A DNA stretch of 21,948 nt from Zygnema cylindricum (GCA_037447655.1 JBBHKE010003225.1:1-21948); one strand, 5' to 3'. Counted from the stretch's first letter, positions 8,101 through 18,999 are shown. Notes: generated from the sequence alone by a model not told the origin. Numbers and translations: made by a program.

Positions 8101-8554
8101 TTAAATATTTGCGAAAAGTAACCCTGAAGTCCCCCTAGCCCGGGGGAGCACGCTGAGGGAGTTCCGGTACAGGTTGACTATCCATATCCGCAATAGTCGA
8201 TCAAAGGAGAATAGAAGCATGCACTCGCTGTAAAGCCACAGATAAACGTTGACAATAAAAAGAAGTAAGGACCAAAGGAGGAGGGCTCCCAGGTCCTCGT
8301 CGCTTGAAAGCACGTCACGCACAAGTACGGAGAAACTCGTCCAACGCAACACCCAAACAACCAAAAATCTCTACCGCCATCGGAATAAAGTCATCCATAG
8401 GGTCCCGGTGGACATAATCACGCTCTTTCGCCTTAGCGGCATCACGAGCTGCCACCCCAACATGTCGAGCCGCCTGACCAACAACTGTAGCCGACGTAGG
8501 GTTCGCCAAAACAATATCACTAAAGATTGTAAAATTGGTTTTAATTACAAACAA
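8101..8554 (-). pseudogene. Decayed 3' end of a reverse-transcriptase-type retroelement ORF
   Basis: Reading leftward, 8554-8315 encodes SDIVLANPTSATVVGQ, an Ala/Lys-rich helix, and DDFIPMAVEIFGCLG. This pattern (a (D)VxxxNPTS motif, an Ala-rich linker, then DFxPxAxExFGCL) is what I know from the C-terminal part, after the reverse transcriptase, of multi-copy retroelement proteins in plant and algal genomes. The similarity seems to continue to about 8101 through at least one frameshift. The frame starts without an RT domain, so only a 5'-truncated remnant remains. It is GC-richer than its surroundings. The assignment is from memory of the family pattern. Confidence 0.5.
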
Positions 8555-8579
8555 CCAATCACAACGTCAATGTATTGAC

Positions 8580-10190
8580 AACTTATAATGATTTTTATTG
8601 TTACATAAATGACAATTGTAATAAAACAGAGGTGAGAAATCGACAAAATTTGGCGTGACAAGCATAAAATGTTAAAGTTTATACTGCAAAGGGTTCAAAG
8701 GTTCGAGGTAGAAAAATTTCCAATGTTGACAAATTCAGGAGGTTTTTCAAGCGGTTTTAGGGAGGGAAGGTAATACATAAACCTCGGGGAAAACGTACCA
8801 TGAGTATAAATCATTACTAATACTCCCGCTCTGGTTACTTACACTAAAACTATTACACTTGGAGATCTACTAAACACCCTATTTTTTTAACAAAAAAAAA
8901 CAAGTAACAAAGGAAACAAAACAAAACACGGGAAAGAAACCCACACCCTTAACCAAGAGGAAATAAACAAAACAAAACACGGTGGGAAACATCGCAGAAC
9001 ATATGAACAACAAAAAAAAAAAAAGGCAATAACGGTATTGAACTATCGAATATGGGTGGAAACAAACAAAAGGGAAAAATAAAGAAAAAATATAACATAC
9101 GAACGGGCAAGTCAATGACGGACATTGAAAGGGACAACAAGCATAAAAACAACAATAAAATACCGCAAAAAAAAAGAACGACATAACCGAACTTCAACAT
9201 CGCTAAACAATCACCATGCACAATCTTGTAAATGCTTGCGAGAAGCTTAAGGTTTGTCGAGTCGATTAAATACTCAAGAGAATCAATAAAAGTGTGAAAC
9301 CCTCCACACAAAGGTAGTACAGAGTTTATCCATAAATCCTTTTATTCTCCATCAAAGGTTGAGGAACCTGTATTCATGCTTTCATTGGCAGGCCCATTTA
9401 TTGCAAGACGCGTGTATAGATGTACAATACGCAAGAAAATTATTTAGTGAAAGTGCACATCAACTTACGAGGGTCCGGTCGAAAAAATACAACATTAGTT
9501 TGCAACAAAAAAAAAATTGAAGCGGAAATTTACAAGTTTTTTATCCACAACACAATGGAATATTGAATGGGACGTATTTTCGAATGACTTTTAGATTTTT
9601 ATGTGACGCCGAAATGCTAAGAATATTGAACCACTCTGTTAAGTGAATTATTATCATTACCACTTTATTAAAACTACCTACACTACACTATTCATTGCAA
9701 CCCGACTCACCATAGCCATTAATCAACAAGTTTTGTCGGTACTAATTTATGATTTAGTTGGAAACAAACATGCGAACTATGTAATAGCGATGGGTAGTAT
9801 ACCTTTGGAAATAGTAATAAAAAGATGATATATGCACATTCGAAAGATCTAGAAGCAAACACATGATGTAAGATATGTCGTAGATTGGTGCAACGACACA
9901 TCTATAAAAAAAACAAGGGTTCCACTTTATACTTCTTTGTTCATCGTTAATAAAGCTAATAACACTAATTTGCTAGCAACCTCTTTTTGGCCGAAAATCG
10001 TAAAATAGTCATAACTAGGCTATTTGAGGGAGTGGACTACAATCTGCTATGTCTCTTTGCATGAAATTAGTACTGTGTATTCTAATTATGCATTAATACT
10101 ACTAAATCCTGGACGCTAATAACGATGGGCAGTGTATAAATTGACGAAAAAACTCCAACCTCATTTAGTGACAAAAAACTACAGTACTGT
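8580..10190. other. Intergenic, no gene seen
   Basis: A-rich on the plus strand. The 8879-9311 stretch holds overlapping minus-strand hydrophobic frames (Phe/Leu/Cys-rich) from A-rich complementary DNA; an ACAAAACACGG motif is duplicated at about 8920 and 8972. Nothing else supported. Confidence 0.4.
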
Positions 10191-10198
10191 AGTGTTGT

Positions 10199-10552
10199 GT
10201 ATCGAGAAAATTCTTATCGTGATAAATTCGATATCGATATTCAATGTATCGAATATCGAACGATCAAAATGCTCGACATATCGCTCTGGGACCAACAAAA
10301 GTTATTGCGATATATTTGGTGGGAGGTGGGGGGTTGTACAGCTGTAGTACGCCAATAACGTACGGAAGGTTCCCCGGGGGCCAGCTTTTCAATTTTTTTT
10401 GGCAGCCCAACGTTGCTCAATGTACTCCGATATAGATATATCGGCATATCGACATGTCATATCAGTACATGATATATCGAGACGGTTTATTGATTATCGA
10501 GTAACCAGAAATAGGCACAAATCGAGTATCGGCAAGGGGCCCTCGATACTCA
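10199..10552. repeat. Cluster of TATCG/CGATA motifs
   Basis: About 16 occurrences of TATCG or CGATA in about 350 bp, including the palindromic ATCGATATCGAT-like core near 10228-10240 and a hairpin GAGTATCG/CGATACTC (10523-10551). Under one would be expected by chance. Confidence 0.7.
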
Positions 10553-10660
10553 TCACCGCAAAAAATATTTGGATTTTATTTTAAATGCAAAATAAAACAA
10601 AATTGAGTCCGGTCAAAATAAGAAAAACAAGGCATCGAAAATTGTTTTCGGTAAAAAAGA

Positions 10661-10662
<2 letters not shown>

Positions 10663-10704
<42 letters not shown>
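10663..10704 (+). repeat. Poly(C) run, 42 bases
   Basis: An uninterrupted run of 42 C, preceded by A-rich sequence. It may be real or a length-uncertain sequencing feature. Confidence 0.95.
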
Positions 10705-11245
10705 TATCCGTCTTCATATGCCTTCATTTAAAAAAAGACAAGGAAATTCTCATATTAAACATGATTTGCAAGAAGGAATTATGAGCAATTACAATAACTA
10801 GTGTGGTTTAAATATGTGTAGATAAGGGCATTATCACATATCTCTATTTTTGTTTAGGGTAGCGTTTCATTTTGTAATCGTACAAACAACATTACAGAAT
10901 GCTACACTTTGAACAATAGTTCAAAAGTAGGCGTTTCAATTGTAGGCCTTTTGTCGGCGCCTTTATCATAAGTTGTGTTATGGACTTTTCATGTGATCTT
11001 CTTAAGTCGCTACTTTTATCAGCAACCGTCCGATCGTCCAAATCTAACGGTTTAAATCAAAAACACCTCAAAACTCACAGAAAAATGCTTTTTTGTCCGA
11101 ATGTTTTTCAAAATGTATTCATGACGTTTAATTCTCTATCGAACGATGTGCAACTCAACCCTAATACTATTTTATTTCATTTTGCGGCCAATACAATATG
11201 GGTCTTAAGGGTATATTGTTTTTTTTGCATACAATAGGCATATTG

Positions 11246-12208
11246 TGTAACAGTAATAGCGGATCGAACTTGTTCGTAAAGGGGTATTTAGGTGTTATGA
11301 TTATAGAGTACTAAATTTGGTAGACGTCCGCGAAAGAATCACACGACTTGGAGTTATATATCAAAAGTTATAGCGATGGGTGTATTTAGGCGACAGCGCG
11401 GGGTCTAAATAACAAGCAGGTATCATTAAAACGGGTTAAGGGTCAAATTAGTACCGAAATTTCGCGTGCACGTTTCATAAAGTTCTAATGAAACGTTTGG
11501 TACGCACGATGGTTCGCTTCGTACAATTTTAGTACGAAACGACACTTTCAGTTTATAGAATTTCGTAGGAAGTTTCGCGTGCGAAATTTGCGACGCACGT
11601 TCGTGCGAAGTCGCGTTTCGTTTGGCGCGCACTTTTGCACATAAATGTTACGTAGTGAAACGTGGCGTTTGATTGGTTAGAAATGCTACGTAGTTAGTAG
11701 GAGATTTCGCACGTTTTTGCTTTGGTCAGTTTGAGTCCTTGCTGATCAATGATTGGCCCAGGTAAAACCTGTTCAACGGAGCGTTGACTCTAGCCTGGCG
11801 AGTCCAAGGCGATAATGGATAAATAGTGAAGTCTAACAGGAGAGTAAACATCTTTTCCTTTGGAAAACTTTGTGGAAATTCTGACTAATCTTGGTGTTGA
11901 GCGATTAAAACCAAATTGGAGTATTGACATTTTGGCATTGAAATCTCTTACAAACTAAGTAGTGTTTTAGTAGTTAAGAGATCGAATTATTAAGAGTGAA
12001 GAGTAAAGGAAAACACTTTAACAAGAAGGGTTGAGCCACGAGAGCAAAAGACCAAGCTAATGTTATGTGGACAAAAGCTTCTTCTAATTTAAAGTTTATC
12101 ATTATGTGAGTGCTTTCCAATGTGGATGTGTATTTTCCAATGTGTGGAATGTGTGGTTGAAATTGATTGAAATAATGGGATTTTTTGAGATTTAAAAATC
12201 CTATTACA
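11246..12208 (+). repeat. 5' LTR
   Basis: 963 bp, TGTAACAG...CTATTACA, nearly colinear with 18036-18999. The first half is CpG-rich with three hairpins (11470-11496, 11518-11538, 11573-11586); the second half is AT-richer. Confidence 0.95.
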
Positions 12209-12210
12209 TA

Positions 12211-12227
12211 TGGTATCGGAGCTTTGG
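12211..12227 (+). promoter_or_regulatory. Primer binding site, initiator-Met tRNA type
   Basis: TGGTATCGGAGCTTTGG starts two bases after the 5' LTR. It agrees with the common plant retrotransposon primer site TGGTATCAGAGC at 11 of 12 positions; that site pairs with the 3' end of tRNA-iMet. Confidence 0.75.
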
Positions 12228-12986
12228 TTAGAAACCTAGGAGAAGTTTGCTCACTCAAATATTGACTGCCGTGACCGGTGAGGGTGCTCTAACCTGTGTC
12301 GTTATAACCACAATGTGAAGTGGTAAGGGATTGGAGGGAAACTGAGTGATCACACTACCAGCGGCCGTTGGTTAGATGTGGGGCGTGCTCAAGTCATAAG
12401 GACTAAGGCGAGGTGGGCAGTGTAGCCACCGCTGAAGCTCACTCCAATTACCTAGAGGCCAAACAAACCTGCTAGCAATGATTCATGTGTAGAGGGAGGG
12501 CTTGAAGCCATGAAGGGTGAGGATATGAGGATTAGAGAACAAAAGATCGTGATGTAGTGGGAAATGGGAAATTTTCTAATGGTGGAGAACGAAAGTGGAG
12601 CACTTTACTTCTTCAAGAGCAAAGGAGTCCAGAAATGACTTAAAACTTTTCAAACCCTAAATTGTTAACTTTGAGAGCTTTTCAATTTTGCTGTTGCAAA
12701 ATATATGGTTGAACCTTACCTTTAAATGCTTTCAATTTTGCTGTTGCAAAATTTGTGGGGACATTTTTACCTTTTTGCATCAATGTTTGGGAAATTGAAG
12801 AATTGAATTTCAACTAACTTACTTTCAATGTCTTATTGATTTCTCAGATTTTGATTTTTTTTTTCAAAGGATTTGTTAAGGAGAAAAAGTCTAAGATTGG
12901 AGCAATAAAAGACTTCAAACCTCCAGCAAATATCTTTGGGAAATTATATTATATCTTTCTTTTTACTCGATTTTATTTTTAGAATA
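12228..12986 (+). other. Retrotransposon untranslated leader
   Basis: About 760 bases between the primer site and the gag ATG with no coding frame. It would hold packaging and dimerisation signals in a working element. A CTTTCAATTTTGCTGTTGCA-type stretch (about 12680 and 12729) is directly repeated. Confidence 0.55.
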
Positions 12987-14238
12987 ATGGCAAATTTTGC
13001 ATGGAAACGAGAAATGGAAATTGCCTTGAATGATTTGAAGAAACGTACTGTGAAATTGATAAAAAGATTTAATAATCATGTTGCTGCTGTAGATGAAACA
13101 ATTTTTGAATTAAAAAGTGAATTGAAAGCTGTTAAAGAAAATGGGAATGTTTAAAATGAGAAATTGGAAGAGCTCATTAACTTAATTCAGACGAAGAATG
13201 ATGTTAGTGACTAAAAGGGTAAGAGTAGTAAAAAGAATGCCAGTTTTAGGGAAGATGATCATAATAGACCTAAAAATATAAAAGATATGAAATTGTCAAT
13301 CAGTGAGGCATCATCTTTTAATGGTATTAGATTGATGAGTTGGATGCATGGATTTTTCATATGGACTATTATTTGGAATCTAGGAACTGTGATCGTGATG
13401 ATAACACTTCTTGTGCTATAGGTTGTGTGAAGGGTGGTGATCAAATTTGGTACTACACCCAGAGGAGGTCTAATTTGATTACTGATATTGTTGATTGGGA
13501 AACTTGTAAAAACTCGATCAAATCGCGTTTCTTCTCTGTCACTTATAAATCCATAATGGAAAAAAAGTGGTTCAACTGTAAGCACACTATATATGTGAAA
13601 GATTATATTGTAGAATTTGACTCATCTAGCATTCATGTCATAGGTTTGACTGATGAAATGGCTTGGTTGCATTTTTTGAACTATCTAAATCCTATACTGA
13701 AATTAGAATTGAAACATCAAAAATTTATTAATTTAAAGGAATTCCAAGATAAGTCATTAGAATTAGAGGATCAGTTGGGGTATAATCGTGAAACTCGATC
13801 ACTCAAGGGAAATTTAAAAAAGTATTAGAGTGGGGTGAGGATCAAATTAAGGAAAAAAATGTGAATGCAGGTCTGGTTAATAGGCAGAATATCTTCAGAA
13901 GAAATGAGAAGGGTGGACAGAATGTTAATGCAGGAAATAAATTTCAAAATAGATGGGGCTACATCAAGAGTTCTAAACCAAATATTAATGTTCAGAAACC
14001 TAATTTTACCATTCCCACATGCACTATTTGTCAGAAAAGAGGTCATAAGGCATCTGAATGTGCAAAACTGAAGAAAATTAACTGTTATATCTGTGGAGAG
14101 GAGGGACATTTCAACAGAGAATGTACAAAACCGAAAAAAAAAGTCACTTGTTTTAATTGCGGAGGTCTAGATCATTACGCTAACGACTGTACAGATAAGG
14201 GATCTCTTAAAACAATTGATGTCAATGAAGGTGTTTAA
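12987..14238 (+). pseudogene. gag: Retrotransposon gag, frameshifted
   Basis: Starts at ATG 12987 (MANFAWKREMEIALN...), with a coiled-coil-like Lys/Glu-rich N-terminus. A stop at 13152-13154 and a frame change before 13340 break it. The capsid-like part at 13340-13828 (DAWIFHMDYYLE) ends early because of a frameshift at the A6 run near 13815-13821. The nucleocapsid (13861-14238) has three complete CX2CX4HX4C zinc knuckles: CTICQKRGHKASEC, CYICGEEGHFNREC and CFNCGGLDHYANDC, which bind the element's RNA. Three knuckles in a row is more than the usual one or two. It cannot yield a full protein. Confidence 0.88.
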
Positions 14239-14365
14239 GAAGATATTGGATTATACTTAGCTAAGCAAGAAGCTCAAGAGGTGGGAAACGGAAAGGACTA
14301 GCTGAAAGTCCCCAGTTGAGTCGATCACATCCAAAGGTTAAGGAGTTAACTCTGAGGGCAAGGTA

Positions 14366-14876
14366 ATGAATGGAAAGGCTATGATAACTGAATTTATTAT
14401 GATGCTAACTACACTCCATAGTTTGAACAATCCTTCAGATGAAACTCTTAACAATAGACCTATGTTAGGACAGTTAAGTAACAAAGACACCAAACACAAT
14501 TTGATCGGATTTGAGTCTTTAGTGGAAGGAAAACCATTAAGAGTTATGGTAAATTCAGGTGCTACACATAATTTTATTTCACATAAGTTTGTTGAGGAAA
14601 ATAGAAGTCCTACAGTCATAAGAGAAAAAACCTTTACATGTTCAAGTGGGAAATAATAATAGGTGCACATTAGATTTACAAAATGACACAATAGAAGTTG
14701 ATATCCAATGTCATAAAATGAAAGTTGTGTGTGAAAAAATAAATTTGGGTAGTGAGGAGATAATACTGCGAAAGCCTTGGTTAACTGAACATAACCCTCA
14801 AATTAATTGGGAAACTAACACCTTGAGAGTGAAGTTTGAAAACGGTTGGAAGATTACATTCGAAAAAGATGCATAA
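14366..14876 (+). pseudogene. pro: Retrotransposon aspartic protease, catalytic residue lost
   Basis: The active-site region reads VMVNSGATHNFIS; the catalytic Asp of the family's DSGA signature is Asn here (codon AAT, 14552-14554), so the enzyme would be inactive. A frame change near 14640-14650 separates it from the C-terminal part (14646-14876), which contains ILRKPWLTEHNPQINW, a typical closing motif of gypsy proteases. Family role: cutting the Gag-Pol polyprotein in virus-like particles. Confidence 0.85.
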
Positions 14877-15241
14877 GAATCATATAAATAACATAACCAA
14901 GTTGGGAGTGGAAGGTTTGATTTCCGCTAAACAATTTAAAAAGCATTTAAAACATAAAACATATCATGCTTTATTGTTATTAGTAACTGAGGCATTTACT
15001 GATGAAGGGGGGGAGAAAACACTAACATTGATGTCATTCCTAAATCAAACACCACTAAAACTCTTGAAAAACAAAAATCTGATTTTCTAACTAACAATAA
15101 TACATTTGATACTGCTGTTAAAAATTTGATTTTTGAATTAACAGATGTTTTCCTAAATGACTTACCCTCAGAGAGGCCACCTTCCCGTGATGTGGAACAT
15201 GTTATTAACCCTGAACTTGATGTAATCCTCTTGTCACAAAA
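14877..15241 (+). pseudogene. Protease-RT linker, frameshifted
   Basis: Two frames cover this stretch: one to 15090 (EGLISAKQFKKHL...) and another from about 15074 containing LTDVFLNDLPSERPPSRDVEH, the region just before RT. A further frame change near the A5 run at 15237-15241 leads into the RT frame. Confidence 0.7.
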
Positions 15242-16117
15242 ATTTATAAGCATAACTTCTTTGAGGAGGAGTTAAAGAAACAAATCAACGAAATTTTGGA
15301 GAAGGGACAAATTCAGCCTAGCAAATCACCGTATAGAGCACCAGCTCACTTCGTAAAAAAAAAGAACGGAACGTTGAGAATGTGTGTCAACTACCGTAGT
15401 CTAAAGAAGATTACGGTGAAGGATAAGTATCCGTTACCTGTAATTTCTGATTTGATAGATCAAATGAAAGGTGATAAATTATTTTCTTTTATTGATCTGC
15501 GTAGTGGCTTTAATCAGGTGCCAATTAGAACTGAAGATGTTGATAAAATTGCTTTTAGGACTAGGGTGGGTCATTTGGAATGGATAGAGATGACATTCGG
15601 CTTAACGAATGAACCTTCTACTTACCAAAGATTAATAAACCAAACCTTTTCAGATTACATAGATGATTTTGTTCAAGTGTTTATAGATGACATTCTAATT
15701 TACAGTGAATCTAAAGAGCATCATGTGATTCATTTAAGAAAAGTGTTGGAAAGGTTAAGGGAAAGAAAACTATATGGAAAATTGTCAAAATCCAGTTTGC
15801 TTAAAAGTGAACAATTATTTTTGAGACACATAGTTAGTGGGGAAGGTGTTAAAACAGATGCATCCAAAATCACTACAATCCGGAATTGGTAGAAGCCTAC
15901 TAATGTCACGGAAGTTAGATCATTTTTGGGATTGGCCACTTATTACAGGAAATTTATCAAAAACTTCAGTATGATCGCCGCACCTTTGAAAAATTTACTA
16001 CGTGAGAAGGAGGCGTTTGGGTGGGGAGCTGATCAGGAGAGAGCATTCGAAGAACTAAAAGGGAACTTGACCTCTGCCCCTACACTGGTGTATCCTGATC
16101 ATGCTGGGAAATTTTAA
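15242..16117 (+). pseudogene. pol: Retrotransposon reverse transcriptase
   Basis: Visible RT motifs in order: SPYRAPAHFVKKKNGTLRMC, YRSLKKITVKDKYPLP, FIDLRSGFNQVPI, the FGLTNEPSTYQRL region, and the catalytic FIDDILIYS with both Asp intact (15686-15691). Downstream are FLRHIVSGEGV and the FLGLATYYRKFIKNFS motif of the connection region. The frame is stopped by TAG at 15890 and TAA at 16115. Family role: copying the element's RNA to DNA. Confidence 0.93.
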
Positions 16118-16500
16118 GTTTTGATCACTACAGATGCATATGATAAAGGTCTAGGTGCAATCATAAGTCAAAAAGTTGGTAAACACTTTCATCCTATTGT
16201 TTTTCAGTCCACAAAAATTCAATAATGCTAAAAGAATTATCTAGGTCAGGAAAATGAATAACTTGCAATTGTTCATGCATTAGTGAAATGGCGTTGATAT
16301 TTGCATAATAAAGAATTTTCAATTCATTCTGATTATAAGGCATTTTCCTATCTACAAAGATTACGTGATGCACAGATTATGTCTGGCAAACAAGTTAGGT
16401 GGATGCAGAAATTCGCATATTTCAAATTTAATGTCAAACATATAATTGGAAAGACAAATGTAGTCGTAGATCTTTTAAGTAGATGTTTTGGAAAAAGTGT
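16118..16500 (+). pseudogene. pol: Retrotransposon RNase H
   Basis: In the same frame as RT: TTDAYDKGLGAIIS carries the first catalytic Asp; HSDYKAFSYLQ and GKTNVVVDLLSR are the later Asp motifs. Stops lie at 16223, 16229, 16259 and 16295. Family role: removing the RNA strand during reverse transcription. Confidence 0.85.
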
Positions 16501-16679
16501 TATAGTTCATGATGAATTGTTTTTAAATGCTGTTAGAAGTGGTTATGATAAAAGTCTGTATTTTGTTGTGATTTGCAAAAATATTTCGGGAGGGAATTTC
16601 GACCCATTAAATGAGTGGCATATAAAAAACTTTAGAATAGAAAATGGTTTAATGTATTTGCGAACAACGGATAGGTTAT

Positions 16680-17786
16680 GCATTCCTGAAATGGGAGACT
16701 TAAGAAAACAACTTTTACAAGAAGCCCATGAGCATTTAGGACATCTAGGTCGATATAAAACTCTTAGTCAGTTGCAAAGATGATTGTTGTGGCCAGGGAT
16801 GAAAAAGGAGGTGTCGAAACACATGGAAAGTTGTGTCCCTTACCAACAGAGTAAACCTAATAACCAGAAACCTAGAGGTCTTTTAAAACCTTTAGATATT
16901 CTCGAAAGACCATGGGAATCTGTCAGCATAGATTTTATTGTCAAGTTACCTACTACATCTTGAAAAAATGACAGTATCATGGTTGTAGTCGATAGGTGCA
17001 AAAAAATGGCAATCTTTATCTCTTGCAAAACTACTCATTCAGTTGTAGATATTGCAAAGTTATATTTTGACAACGTGGTCAAACATCATAGAGTTCCTCT
17101 TTCTATAATCAGCGATAGGGATTCTAAATTTACGACTGCATTTTGGAAAGAAATGCATCAAAATTTAAGCACATAATTAAAAATGAGTACCTCTTATCAT
17201 CCTCAAACAGATGGACAAACATAAAACATGAACCGTACACTAGAAGAAATGCTTATGACTGTTTGCAGTGGAGTTCAGAACACATAGTAATCAAAATAAC
17301 CATTAATGGAATTTGCATATAATTCATGTAAACATGCTAGTACAAGATTCTCACCGTTGGAAATTCCGTACGGATACCAACCGAGAGACACTTTAGACTA
17401 AATAACAAGGGTCACTAAAGAGAATAGGGGTTCTAAAACCGAATTTTGGAAATACATTCAAACGGTTTGGAAAACAGTCCATGATGCATTAGTGGAGGCA
17501 TAAACAAGGCAAGAACTAAATGCTAACCGCAAACGGGGTGATTGGATGGGAAGCACAGGTGACAAGGTTTGGATTTCAACAACTCATTACAGGTGCAAGA
17601 TCGAGGGACAAGCAAATCCTACTAGGAAATTTGCTCATAAGTACATCAGACCATTTACTATAATCGAGATGATATCGTCAGTTGATGCCAAATTGGACTT
17701 TCCGCCTTCAACAAAACTTCATCCAGCGATACACATCAGCCAGTTAAAACCACCAAATCTACGACCAACTAAAAAAGAATTGGAAT
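16680..17786 (+). pseudogene. pol: Retrotransposon integrase, catalytic Glu lost
   Basis: Same frame as RT. The HHCC zinc domain has HEHLGHLG followed by SCVPYQQ, where the second Cys is Tyr. The DDE core has Asp in VSIDFIV (16931-16933) and Asp in IISDRDSKF (17114-17116). The third acidic residue, exactly 35 residues later, is replaced by TAA (17222-17224) in QTDGQT*N. The C-terminal part (GDKVWIS, HPAIHISQLKP) follows. Other stops: 16781, 16961, 17174, 17285, 17288, 17297, 17399, 17501, 17786. Family role: inserting the DNA copy into the genome. Confidence 0.92.
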
Positions 17787-17986
17787 AGGATCCCTCAATA
17801 ATTATAGAACCTGAAGTTTACAGATGGGTAATAGATTGTGTTGGTCAACAGTTTAAGGTTGGCAATACTATATTATGGCAAGTGCATTATGTAGGAAGGC
17901 CAGAAGATGAGTTAACTTTAGAAGATTAAAATTCTGAGTTTTTGCAAAGGTATTGGAAGGATAATAATATAGAGGTCTCGTCTTGA
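17787..17986 (+). pseudogene. pol: Chromodomain-like C-terminus of integrase
   Basis: After HISQLKP the frame continues with EPEVYRWVIDC, a short linker, then ILWQVHYVGRPEDELTLED, spaced like the aromatic cage strands and YLVxWxGYPxxxxTWE signature of chromoviral integrase chromodomains. Stops at 17786 and 17927; natural end TGA at 17984. In the family this domain directs insertion to particular chromatin. The match is loose. Confidence 0.6.
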
Positions 17987-18019
17987 GAATAAAATGTGTT
18001 TTAACTGTGGTAAGTTAAA

Positions 18020-18035
18020 AATAAAGAAGGGATGA
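18020..18035 (+). promoter_or_regulatory. Polypurine tract
   Basis: AATAAAGAAGGGATGA, purine-rich and directly adjacent to the 3' LTR, is the expected plus-strand primer site. Confidence 0.7.
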
Positions 18036-18999
18036 TGTAACAGTAATAGCGGATCGAACTTGTTTGTAAAGGGGTATTTAGGTGTTATGATTATAGAGTA
18101 CTAAATTTGGTAGACGTCCGCGAAAGAATCACACGATTTGGAGTTATATATCAAAAGTTATAGCGATGGGTGTATTTAGGCGACAGCGCGGGGTCTAAAT
18201 AACAAGCAGGTATCATTAAAACGGGTTAAGGGTCAAATTAGTACCGAAATTTCGCGTGCACGTTTCATAAAGTTCTAATGAAACGTTTGGTACGCACGAT
18301 GGTTCGCTTCGTACAATTTTAGTACGAAACGACACTTTCAGTTTATAGAATTTCGTAAGAAGTTTCGCGTGCGAGATTTGCGACCCACGTTTGTGCTAAG
18401 TCGCGTTTCGTTTGGCGCGCACTTTTGCACGTAAAAGTTACGTAGTGAAACGTAGCGTTTGATTGGTTAGAAATGTGACGTAGTTAGTAAGAGATTTTGC
18501 ACGTTTTTGCATTGGTCAGTTTGATTCCTTGCTGATCAATGATTGGCCCAGGTAAAACCTGTTCAACGGAGCGTTGACTCTAGCCTGGCGAGTCCTAGGC
18601 GATGAAAGATAAATATTGAATTCTAAGAGGAGAGTAAACATCATTTCCTTTGGAATAATTTGTGGAAATTCTGACTAATCTTGGTGTTGAGCGATTAAAA
18701 CCAAATTGGAGCATTGACATTTTGGCATTGAAATCTCTTACAAACTAAGTAATGTTTTAGTAGTTAAGAGATAAATTTATTAATTGTGGAGAGTAGAGGA
18801 AAACTCTTTAATAAGAAGGGTAAAGCCACGAGGGCAAGAGACCAAGCTAATGTTATGTGGACAAAAGCTTCTTCTAATTTAAAGTTTTTCCTTATGTGAG
18901 TGCTTTCCAATGTGGATGTGTATTTTCCAATGTGTGGAATGTGTGGTTGAAATTGATTGAAGTAATGGGATTTTTCGAGAGGTTAGAAATTCTATTACA
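18036..18999 (+). repeat. 3' LTR
   Basis: 964 bp. It is nearly identical to the 5' LTR over the first ~325 bp (about 3 differences) and more diverged afterwards (about 45 over ~640 bp, by eye). Confidence 0.95.

Larger units (their letters stand above)
11246..18999 (+). mobile_element. Ty3/gypsy LTR retrotransposon, defective (7,754 bp)
   Basis: Two LTRs of about 963 bp bound a tRNA-type primer site, gag with three zinc knuckles, protease, RT, RNase H and integrase in the Ty3/gypsy order (integrase after RNase H), a chromodomain-like C-terminus and a purine tract. Perfect 5-bp TATTG duplications flank it (11241-11245, 19000-19004). The ends are TGTAA...TTACA. It inserted into a MITE whose empty version is in the same window (TATTG at 1646-1650). 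LTRs differ at roughly 5% of positions by eye, and coding regions carry frameshifts and many stops, so the copy is old and cannot move by itself. Confidence 0.96.

Noticed and set aside
8879-9311. Two overlapping hydrophobic minus-strand frames resembling a membrane protein
   Set aside because: Phe/Leu/Cys-rich translation of the complement of A-rich DNA; overlapping frames look alike and no family pattern is seen.
13259-15253. Minus-strand frames across the retrotransposon (e.g. 13259-13585, 13825-14109, 14338-14691)
   Set aside because: Shadows of gag and pol; no motifs of their own.
15890-17929. Alternative genetic code reading TAA/TAG as an amino acid, explaining the stops in pol
   Set aside because: TGA stops are also present, the stops replace residues of different kinds (Glu, Trp and others), the protease Asp is also lost, gag has frameshifts, and PHF5A ends with TAA exactly at its conserved C-terminus.
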